Below are positions 1 to 5,304 of a DNA stretch of 8,169 nt, piece by piece. The notes below the pieces were generated by a model, which was not told where the DNA came from, ran no database searches, and worked only from the letters and a program-made list of their open reading frames with translations. Source of the stretch: Planctomycetota bacterium (GTDB taxonomy: Bacteria; Planctomycetota; Phycisphaerae; UBA1845; Fen-1342); contig JAUWXH010000064.1 in NCBI GenBank assembly GCA_030616465.1, positions 1 through 8,169 of the forward strand, read 5' to 3'. Every line of letters starts with the position of its first letter. Position 1 is the first letter of the stretch. A program made the position numbers and the translations under genes.

Positions 1-686
1 AACAGGCCCTCGAAGGACTGTGGGACTTATTCGACCTCTGCCGCTATCCGGAGCAGGTCCGCAGGGCTCCCGCCGGCAACCGCTGTTCCTATGCTGACAT
101 GGGCCGCTGCGACGCACCCTGCGACGGGTCGGCTCCGATCGAGGCATATCGGGCACACTGCCGTGCGGCGTGGCACTTCGCCTGTGGCGGCATCCAGGAA
201 TGGACTGTGGACGCGACTAGGCGGATGCAGGCCGCTGCTGCCGAACGGCAGTACGAGCGCGCTGGTCTGATCAAACGCCAACTGGCCTTCGCCGAGAAGT
301 GGAAGCGCGATCGGTCGCCGCGTATTCGTCCCGATGAGCAGTTCAACGACCTGTTGGCGATTCCGGTGACCCGCCGGCGAGCACACAAGTTGTTCCTGTT
401 TCGGCGCGGCCATCTGACCGATGGCCCGGTCCTATTGGATCGTAGGCTCGCCGTTGAGGCGTCCAAGTGGCTGACCGAGGCGCTCGCGCGTGACCCGGAA
501 GCTGTCGATTCGACCATCCGGATGGAGCAAACTTGGCTGGTGGCGCACTTCCTTCAACACAAGGAGGCTCAATCAGCGATCCGCGTGCCGCTGCCGACCG
601 GCGAGTTGCCGGGGGAACTCGCAGAAGTGCTGCGCGAGCAGGCGGAATTCCGGCTGAGGACCGGCGTGGCGAACGGCTCTGTGTAA
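1..686 (+). CDS. UvrC/Cho-like GIY-YIG nuclease, C-terminal part (cut by left edge)
   Basis: The open frame enters from the left edge (first whole codon at base 3) and ends with TAA at 684-686, giving 227 visible residues. Visible residues 13, 28, 36 and 40 are cysteines in the pattern C-x14-C-x7-C-x3-C, with the local motif MGRCDAPCDG. This matches the cysteine-rich segment that follows the GIY-YIG nuclease domain in UvrC, where the four cysteines are reported to bind an iron-sulfur cluster. A UVR-like helical pair follows at about residues 75-100 (M-x-AA-x6-YE-x-A-x2-I-K-R). About 125 further residues follow and then the protein stops, so the RNase H-like endonuclease and helix-hairpin-helix domains of full UvrC are absent. 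The protein is therefore more like Cho or the exonuclease/GIY-YIG fusions than canonical UvrC. A role in DNA incision or repair is inferred; the catalytic GIY-YIG domain would lie outside the window and cannot be checked. Confidence 0.8.
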   Translation, partial: QALEGLWDLFDLCRYPEQVRRAPAGNRCSYADMGRCDAPCDGSAPIEAYRAHCRAAWHFACGGIQEWTVDATRRMQAAAAERQYERAGLIKRQLAFAEKWKRDRSPRIRPDEQFNDLLAIPVTRRRAHKLFLFRRGHLTDGPVLLDRRLAVEASKWLTEALARDPEAVDSTIRMEQTWLVAHFLQHKEAQSAIRVPLPTGELPGELAEVLREQAEFRLRTGVANGSV

Positions 687-967
687 GTGACCATCGGGCC
701 GACGCTTGAGATGTTGTTCCCAACGCGCAAGTGGGGCGGGCCGACGGAGGAGGCGTCCTACCGCGGTTTGGCAGGCGTCAGTGTGTTCCGCCTGCCCTAT
801 GGCTCTGTTGGCTTGCGCGTCCGACCGGGCCGTGCTCCGCACCGGCATTTTGCGGACGTCAGTCTGTGAACGCGTGTTGGCGCGGATGGTGTGTTGGCGG
901 AGACTATGTCGCGGGCGGGTTGCCGCCGAGCGAGCGCGGTGGTACAAGCGTGCCCGTGAAGCCGTTC
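687..967. other. Gap between nuclease and lipoprotein genes; no convincing gene
   Basis: This 281-nt stretch follows the nuclease stop. A 60-codon frame starting with GTG directly after the TAA (687-869) has no Shine-Dalgarno of its own and no recognisable motif, so it is not called. A short GC hairpin (GGCGG-GTTG-CCGCC, near 914-927) lies shortly before the lipoprotein start. No clear sigma70-type promoter was found, although one for the lipoprotein gene would be expected here if it is transcribed separately. Confidence 0.4.
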
Positions 968-975
968 AAGGAGGA
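968..975 (+). promoter_or_regulatory. Strong Shine-Dalgarno that decides the lipoprotein start
   Basis: AAGGAGGA lies 7 nt before the ATG at 983 but only 1 nt before the in-frame ATG at 977. The spacing selects 983 as the real start, and the frame running further upstream to 731 should not be used. Confidence 0.75.
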
Positions 976-982
976 TATGGCG

Positions 983-1216
983 ATGCGTATCAGAGGGGTC
1001 CGTGCCGGGATGCTCGTGACGATGCTGGGGTTGGGTTCCATGCTCTTTCAGAGCTGCCCGCTGGGCGGGCTGGTGTCCGATTGCTTCGGTTCGAACACGA
1101 TCTCAAACTCGGAATACGACGACCTGAACGCATTCGAGCGCCTGGCCTACGAAAAGAAGGAGTGCGGGCGCTACACGCAGCGCTCGGACTGGCTAGGCGA
1201 TCTGTTCGGGCCGTAA
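983..1216 (+). CDS. Small putative lipoprotein of unknown function (77 aa)
   Basis: The predicted protein starts with basic residues (MRIRGVR) and a hydrophobic stretch to about residue 22, ending in LFQSC with the cysteine at position 25. This resembles a lipoprotein signal peptide with a non-ideal lipobox (Gln at -2, Phe at -3). If it is processed there, the mature peptide is about 53 residues, with two more cysteines (34 and 61) that could pair in the periplasm. The C-terminal half is charged and probably helical (EYDDLNAFERLAYEKKE). I do not recognise the family. The strong Shine-Dalgarno, the signal-like N-terminus and the stop shortly before a hairpin region support a real gene. It follows the UvrC-like gene on the same strand after a 296-nt gap, so an operon is unlikely. 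A non-lipidated secreted peptide is the main alternative. Confidence 0.7.
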   Translation: MRIRGVRAGMLVTMLGLGSMLFQSCPLGGLVSDCFGSNTISNSEYDDLNAFERLAYEKKECGRYTQRSDWLGDLFGP

Positions 1217-1263
1217 GTCGGCCATCGGCCCGCGCTTGGAAGGCGCGGATGCCACGGTTGCCT

Positions 1264-1289
1264 GGCAGGTCTCGAAGACTCGACCTGCC
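1264..1289. terminator. Hairpin in the convergent gap (left of two)
   Basis: GGCAGGTC at 1264-1271 pairs perfectly with GACCTGCC at 1282-1289 (8-bp stem, 10-nt loop). It lies 48 nt after the stop of the plus-strand lipoprotein gene. No U-tract follows on either strand, so termination is inferred from its position between converging genes. It could instead be part of a dispersed palindromic element with the neighbouring hairpin. Confidence 0.45.
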
Positions 1290-1309
1290 CTACAGGTACT
1301 ACACATACA

Positions 1310-1330
1310 GCACGGCCGACACGGCCGTGC
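1310..1330. terminator. Perfect 9-bp hairpin in the convergent gap (right of two)
   Basis: GCACGGCCG at 1310-1318 pairs with CGGCCGTGC at 1322-1330 around a 3-nt loop. It lies 31 nt past the stop of the minus-strand dehydrogenase gene. On the minus strand the stem is followed by a T-containing stretch (TGTATGTGTAGT) but no clean T-run. A bidirectional terminator serving both converging genes is the simplest reading. Confidence 0.5.
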
Positions 1331-1360
1331 CACCTCGGAGGTCGTAGCCGCGGCGTTGGG

Positions 1361-2686
1361 TCAGGCCTTCACGACGCGGGATTTGGCGCGTTTCTTCTGG
1401 CCGGTGGCGTTGCGCGTGTCCACCACCAGCGGGGCGTGCTTGCAGACCAGGTCGTAATCGACCGAGCTGTGGTCGGTCGAGATCAGCACGCAATCGGCCG
1501 CTTTGAGCGTTGCCGGCGTCAGCGGAACGCTGCGCAGGTGGGCGATGTCGTGCTCGCGCATCGGTTTGGCGACCGGAATGTACGGATCGTGATAACTGAC
1601 TTTGGCACCGCGCTCGGCGAGTAGCTCCATGAGCGTTACCGAGGGCGACTCACGCACGTCGTCCACGTTCTTCTTGTAGGCCAGCCCGAGCACCAGCACG
1701 CGCGCCCCCTTCAGTGCCTTGCCGTGGTCGTTGAGCGCCTCGGCAACGCGGTTGACCACGTGTTCGGGCATGTAGGTATTGATCTCGGCCGCCAGCTCGA
1801 TGAAGCGCGTGGGCTTACCGTACTGACGGGCCTTCCACGACAGGTACAGCGGGTCGATCGGGATGCAGTGTCCGCCCAGCCCGGGCCCGGGGTAGAAGGC
1901 CTGGAAGCCGAACGGTTTGGTCTTGGCGGCCTGGATGACCTCCCACACGTCGATGCCCATGCGGTCGAAGAGCATCTTCAGCTCGTTGACCAGGGCGATG
2001 TTGACGCAGCGGTAGACGTTTTCGACGATCTTGCAGGCTTCGGCCACGTCGCAGCTCGACACCGGCACCACCTGCGTGACGACCTCGCCGTATAGCGCGC
2101 AGGCGAGCTTCTTGCTGCTGGGCCCCGCGCCGCCGACGACTTTGGGGATCTCGCGCGTGGTCATGTCGGTGCGTCCCGGGTCTTCGCGCTCCGGGGAATA
2201 GGCCAGGAAGTAATCGCGTTCGAGCTTCAAGCCGGTCTGGTCGAGCAGTGGCTGGATGACTTCGCGCGAGGTGCCGGGGTAGGTGGTGGATTCCAGGATG
2301 ACCAGTTGCCCTTTGCGTAGCCGCTGGGCCACCTCTTCGGTCGTGCTGCGGACGAAAGACATGTCCGGCTCGCGCATCTTGTTCAGCGGCGTGGGCACGC
2401 ACATCAGGATTGCTTCGGGCTTGCCCAGGCGGGCCATGTCGGTGGTCGGTGTGAAACGCCGCTCGCGGATGAGTTTCTTGAACAGCGCCCCCGGCAGGTG
2501 CCGGATGTACGTCCTGCCGGCCCGCAGCGTCGAGACTTTTCGAGCGTCGATGTCGAAGCCGATCACCTTGAAACCGGCGGCGCAGAACTCGCGCACCAGC
2601 GGCAACCCGACATAGCCCAGGCCCACGATACCCACGATTGCCGAATGATTCCTGATCTTCCCCAGCAGCGTTTGTGCCAAATCCAT
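1361..2686 (-). CDS. wbpA: UDP-glucose/GDP-mannose dehydrogenase family protein, WbpA-type (likely UDP-GlcNAc 6-dehydrogenase)
   Basis: A 441-residue cytoplasmic enzyme expected to oxidise C6 of a UDP-hexose, most likely UDP-N-acetylglucosamine, to the uronic acid in two NAD-dependent steps, supplying surface polysaccharide. Visible features are the NAD-binding glycine motif GLGYVG (22-27), CVPTPL (96-101), ESTTYPGT (132-139), SPEREDPGR (164-172), the conserved Lys/Asn helix around K219 and N223, the catalytic cysteine C274 in GPGLGGHCIPIDP, and the C-terminal domain motif LGLAYKKNVDDVRESPS (333-349). Length is normal for the family. The start at 2686 gives MDLAQTLLGKI, the usual WbpA-like N-terminus, and has GGAG 9 nt upstream; a start 69 nt earlier would overlap the promoter. 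The WbpA-type assignment rests on the SPEREDPG and GGHCIPIDP forms; other UDP-sugar substrates (for example UDP-ManNAc) cannot be excluded. No other polysaccharide gene is adjacent in the window. Confidence 0.9.
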   Translation of the reverse strand: MDLAQTLLGKIRNHSAIVGIVGLGYVGLPLVREFCAAGFKVIGFDIDARKVSTLRAGRTYIRHLPGALFKKLIRERRFTPTTDMARLGKPEAILMCVPTPLNKMREPDMSFVRSTTEEVAQRLRKGQLVILESTTYPGTSREVIQPLLDQTGLKLERDYFLAYSPEREDPGRTDMTTREIPKVVGGAGPSSKKLACALYGEVVTQVVPVSSCDVAEACKIVENVYRCVNIALVNELKMLFDRMGIDVWEVIQAAKTKPFGFQAFYPGPGLGGHCIPIDPLYLSWKARQYGKPTRFIELAAEINTYMPEHVVNRVAEALNDHGKALKGARVLVLGLAYKKNVDDVRESPSVTLMELLAERGAKVSYHDPYIPVAKPMREHDIAHLRSVPLTPATLKAADCVLISTDHSSVDYDLVCKHAPLVVDTRNATGQKKRAKSRVVKA

Positions 2687-2695
2687 GCCGCGATA

Positions 2696-2699
2696 CTCC
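2696..2699 (-). promoter_or_regulatory. Shine-Dalgarno GGAG of the dehydrogenase gene
   Basis: On the minus strand, GGAG lies 9 nt before the ATG at 2686. This site and the family-typical N-terminus that follows favour 2686 over the upstream in-frame ATG at 2755. Confidence 0.65.
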
Positions 2700-2726
2700 A
2701 ATCTCAGGTCGCCCGGGCGGATCGGG

Positions 2727-2755
2727 GTTGTAGCGGAGACGACCAGGCTTGACAA
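2727..2755 (-). promoter_or_regulatory. Sigma70-like promoter for the dehydrogenase gene
   Basis: On the minus strand, TTGTCA (2755-2750; 5 of 6 to the -35 consensus) is separated by exactly 17 nt from TACAAC (2732-2727; 4 of 6 to the -10 consensus). The predicted transcript would begin near 2720 and give a leader of about 30-35 nt with the GGAG site. It sits just downstream of two hairpins, which fits an independent transcription unit. This is prediction only. Confidence 0.5.
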
Positions 2756-2785
2756 GCCGGCTCGACGCCGCGCCGCGCAGTAAGG

Positions 2786-2813
2786 CGCCCACGCCGGGGT
2801 CCCGACGTGGGCG
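2786..2813. terminator. 8-bp hairpin between dockerin-type and dehydrogenase genes
   Basis: CGCCCACG at 2786-2793 pairs with CGTGGGCG at 2806-2813 around a 12-nt loop. It is the second hairpin met by transcripts leaving the minus-strand gene that ends at 2954. There is no T-run, so intrinsic termination is uncertain; a processing or mRNA 3'-end stabilising structure is an alternative. Confidence 0.4.
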
Positions 2814-2822
2814 TATGGGCAC

Positions 2823-2847
2823 TCGCCGGTCCGTTGCGGACCGGCGA
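2823..2847. terminator. Perfect 11-bp hairpin downstream of the dockerin-type gene
   Basis: The arms at 2823-2833 and 2837-2847 are perfectly complementary (TCGCCGGTCCG and its reverse complement) around the 3-nt loop TTG, giving a very stable GC-rich stem. It lies about 106 nt past the minus-strand stop at 2954. Position and stability suggest a transcript end, although no T-tract follows. Confidence 0.5.
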
Positions 2848-2953
2848 TGGAGGCTGACGTTTCTCATTCACATCGACCGGTCAAGGCGCCGGCCGCTACT
2901 TCCCTCGCGTCACTTCCGGCTCTTGCCACGAACTGCCGCGGTCGCCGGCGCGG

Positions 2954-4702
2954 CTAGGGATTCCAGTTCGACAACAGGACGCCGAGGTCCGAATGCCCGA
3001 TGGCTCCGTCCAGGTCGAAGTCGATCTCCGGGTCGTACCTGGACTCGCCGAAGTTCGCTCCCCATGCGGCCAGGAGGCTGCCGAGGTCGGAGTGATCGAC
3101 GTCCCCGTCGAAATCCGTGTCTCCCTGGTGACCGACGGCGACGACCACCGTGCCGCGCTTCCCGCCGTCCAGGTCGTCGGACGGGCGGAAGTTGAACGCC
3201 ATCACGTCGGCGTTGTCCGCCAGGCCGGGTGCGAAGAAGCTATCGGAGCCTTCCTGGGGAATCAGGCCCACCCTGACGGTGGTGCCGTTGTAGGTGATCG
3301 TGTCTTCGGCGCGTAGCACTTGGTGCAGGCAGCCGCCGGCCGCATCGTAGAAGTAGGCGGCCGACGAGAGCGTGTTGGGGTCGTCATCATCCATGTCCCA
3401 CGTGGCGGTGAAGCCGATGTTGCCGGCCTCGTTGATGCCGACACCCGAGATGGCGTTGATCGGCGTGGGCGGATCACCGACCATGATGGGGCCGGCCAGG
3501 CCATCGTCGATGATGTCATCAATGGGGCCGGCGTCGGCGATGCGGATCCGGTCATCATTACTGTAGGCTGTGATCCGGCCGCCCTCGATGGTGGGGTTGT
3601 ACAGGTAGAGCTTATACGTCGGCACGCTGGCGCCGGTCTCGGCGACCACGACGATTTGTCCCGAGGAGTTCATGTCGAAGTGCTTGCCCTCGTAGGGCCC
3701 ACCGCCACTGCCGGTCGCCTGGTGGTCAATGAACCGGTCACCCTCGTCGGCGACGACCGCTACGGCGCCGGTAAACGCGTCGTCGTCCTCGAACGCGTCG
3801 ATGCACAACAGACCGGGGCGCGCCGAGCCGCCGTTGGTCGTGTCGTTTATGCCGAACACGATGTAGCCGACTTCCTCGACGTAGGCCAGGACCGGCTGGG
3901 TCTGGCGACCGTCACCGGCGTCTACCGGTACGCCGTTGTCGTTGGCGAAGGCTTCAGCGCCGGCCTGCGAGTAGGTGTAGTCGGGCGTGACCGCGGGCTG
4001 GGGCGTCCCATCGTAGCGCCAGATGTTGGCCCCAGTGGGGATGTCGCCGGAGCCGGCATCGTAATTCGTGTTGGCGACCCAGATGTCGGTGCTGCCCTGG
4101 ACGTACATGGCCGCCGGGTTGCCGAGGTAGGCGTCGCCGGGTTGCTCGCCGATCCCGGGGCCGCTCAGGATCTCGTCGCCGACCTGCGGCTCGGGAAACG
4201 CCGGCAACTGGCTCCCGACGTCGCCCAGCACACATTCGAGGTTGTTCTGCCCGCCAAGGTAGGGGTAGTTCGCGCGGTAGATCAGCCTCCCGTCCGGCAG
4301 GATCTGCCCAAGGGTATTTGAGTATTCGTTAGCGCCCTCGTCGATGACGACGTTGCTGCTCGTGTACCCGAACAAGTCGTCTTCCACGTCCGCCGTGGCG
4401 AAGTACAAAACCAACCGCGGGTTGCTCGCACTGCTGAAGGTCGTCACGCCACCGAGGATATCCCCGTTGACCACGTAGACCTCGGCGCTGTTTAACAGCG
4501 AGCTGGTCTCTTCCAACAGGAAGGGAATCCACACGCGAACGGTAACCGGGTCACACTCCGACGTGTAAGCGACGACCGAAGGGAAGCTCTCGAAGACCTC
4601 GCCGGCGATTCCGGTGGGATCCCACTCCTCCGCCAGTGCGTCGACGCTCACCAACGCTGCCACAGCTACCAGGGCAGCACATCTGCAGTAACACTTCAGC
4701 AT
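2954..4702 (-). CDS. Secreted protein with C-terminal dockerin/EF-hand-like calcium repeats (582 aa)
   Basis: Residues 1-24 form a Sec signal peptide (hydrophobic core AALVAVAALVSV, cleavage expected after ALA at 24). The body is acidic, rich in Asp, Gly, Asn and Thr, and holds recurring short motifs of the type N/D-x-x-G-x-hydrophobic-F/V: ILPDGRLIYRA (134-144), DMNSSGQIVVVAE (343-355), GINEAGNIGFTATW (422-435) and the weaker GLADNADVMAFNF (493-505). This suggests a beta-repeat or propeller-like fold. The C-terminus carries two calcium-loop repeats 33 residues apart: D528/D530/D532/D539 and D561/D563/D565/D572, each followed by DLGxLLxxW. This is a dockerin type I-like module common at the ends of planctomycete exported proteins, where a cellulosome is not implied. 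GGAGG lies 7 nt before the ATG. Function is unknown: no catalytic signature is visible, and a surface or extracellular structural or binding role is an inference. Confidence 0.85.
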   Translation of the reverse strand: MLKCYCRCAALVAVAALVSVDALAEEWDPTGIAGEVFESFPSVVAYTSECDPVTVRVWIPFLLEETSSLLNSAEVYVVNGDILGGVTTFSSASNPRLVLYFATADVEDDLFGYTSSNVVIDEGANEYSNTLGQILPDGRLIYRANYPYLGGQNNLECVLGDVGSQLPAFPEPQVGDEILSGPGIGEQPGDAYLGNPAAMYVQGSTDIWVANTNYDAGSGDIPTGANIWRYDGTPQPAVTPDYTYSQAGAEAFANDNGVPVDAGDGRQTQPVLAYVEEVGYIVFGINDTTNGGSARPGLLCIDAFEDDDAFTGAVAVVADEGDRFIDHQATGSGGGPYEGKHFDMNSSGQIVVVAETGASVPTYKLYLYNPTIEGGRITAYSNDDRIRIADAGPIDDIIDDGLAGPIMVGDPPTPINAISGVGINEAGNIGFTATWDMDDDDPNTLSSAAYFYDAAGGCLHQVLRAEDTITYNGTTVRVGLIPQEGSDSFFAPGLADNADVMAFNFRPSDDLDGGKRGTVVVAVGHQGDTDFDGDVDHSDLGSLLAAWGANFGESRYDPEIDFDLDGAIGHSDLGVLLSNWNP

Positions 4703-4709
4703 CTCTCAG

Positions 4710-4714
4710 CCTCC
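4710..4714 (-). promoter_or_regulatory. Shine-Dalgarno GGAGG of the dockerin-type gene
   Basis: On the minus strand, GGAGG sits 7 nt before the ATG at 4702 (bases 4703-4709 between). This confirms the start that also yields a complete signal peptide. Confidence 0.75.
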
Positions 4715-5136
4715 ACGTGAGTGAATTGGTCTGGTCCACAAAATGGTGCGAATCCAACGATGTCGAAACGCGCGACCCGATGCGGGGGACGGGCTGAGCC
4801 CCATCCGCGCTCCCGCGAAGGCCTCCGTAACAGCACGCTGCTCAAACGCCCGACGCGCCGAGCGCCGGCCCGGCCCTCGGTCAAGCCGCCCGGTCGGCGT
4901 ACGCTCGTACGACTAACCTCCTTCTCGCTTGTGCGATCAACGCCTGCCGAGGCGCGACCCGGGCGGCGTAGACGCGTAAACACGGCCTGCTTCCCCCGGC
5001 CACTCTCCCAGCCTACTGCTTCCAAGACGCAGCATACCACATTCCTGCCGTCATGGAAATGGCGAACCGGCCCGGCCCGTCGGCAAAGAACGCGCCCACC
5101 AGCCGCGCTGCCCCGCCGCTAACCCGAATCTCTTAC

Positions 5137-5160
5137 CACGAAGACACGAAGGCACAAAGG
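5137..5160 (+). repeat. Three tandem 8-nt units of CACGAAGG type
   Basis: Bases 5137-5144 read CACGAAGA, 5145-5152 CACGAAGG and 5153-5160 CACAAAGG: three head-to-tail 8-mers with one or two changes each. They are preceded by TTAC. Words of this kind (ACCACGAAG-type strings) recur in intergenic DNA of many unrelated bacteria, from general knowledge. Here the repeat lies about 145 nt beyond the stop of the coiled-coil gene. Its function is unknown. Confidence 0.7.
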
Positions 5161-5285
5161 GCTGTGGCGGAAGGGGTTCGCGCCAAGCGAGTCGCGCGCC
5201 GGAGAAAGCGCCCTGTCACGGACGTTCGTTTCCGCCAAGAGCGGGATCGGCCGGAAGAATACGGCCTCCCTTCGGGCCTTCGTGT
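5144..5285. repeat. 10-nt inverted repeat bracketing the 3' flank of the coiled-coil gene
   Basis: ACACGAAGGC at 5144-5153 recurs as its exact reverse complement, GCCTTCGTGT, at 5276-5285, 122 nt away. The left arm overlaps the tandem CACGAAGG repeat, and the right arm lies 19 nt past the minus-strand stop at 5305. The pair may mark the ends of one dispersed element or form a long-range stem. Chance recurrence of a short repeat unit is also possible. Confidence 0.4.
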
Positions 5286-5304
5286 GCTGGTGGTGAAAGC
5301 TGAC

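Larger units (their letters stand above)
4703..5304. other. 602-nt intergenic region without a convincing gene
   Basis: The region lies between two minus-strand genes: downstream of the coiled-coil gene and upstream of the dockerin-type gene. Open frames crossing it (for example 4721-5122 plus, 4696-5040 minus) are low in complexity, rich in Arg, Pro and Ala, and lack motifs or ribosome sites, so they look like GC-rich chance frames. It contains the CACGAAGG-type tandem repeat (5137-5160), an inverted copy of it near 5276-5285, and the palindromic word CGTACG twice (4898-4903 and 4906-4911). The leader of the dockerin-type gene must be in its left part, but I could not identify a good -35/-10 pair. 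No tRNA or rRNA-like segment was seen. Confidence 0.55.

Noticed and set aside
687..869. 60-codon frame starting with GTG right after the nuclease stop
   Set aside because: No separate ribosome site, no motif and no signal or membrane segment. Translational coupling is possible but unsupported.
706..1347. Plus-strand frame of 213 codons overlapping the small lipoprotein
   Set aside because: It is Arg/Ala-rich without motifs, in a different frame from the lipoprotein, which has a strong Shine-Dalgarno and a signal-like N-terminus.
2954..3130. Cellulosome component
   Set aside because: Dockerin-like loops alone do not imply a cellulosome; there is no cohesin, scaffoldin or glycoside hydrolase in the window, and such loops are common in planctomycete exported proteins.
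3320..4321. Plus-strand frame of 333 codons opposite the dockerin-type gene
   Set aside because: The minus-strand reading has a signal peptide, Shine-Dalgarno and calcium loops; the plus frame has none of these and is a GC-rich shadow.
4696..5122. Overlapping frames on both strands in the intergenic gap (133 and 114 codons)
   Set aside because: Low-complexity Arg/Pro/Ala translations with no motif or Shine-Dalgarno; better explained by GC-rich non-coding DNA.
5137..5160. CRISPR-like repeat
   Set aside because: The 8-nt units are directly adjacent with no spacers and no cas gene is present, so this is a simple tandem repeat.
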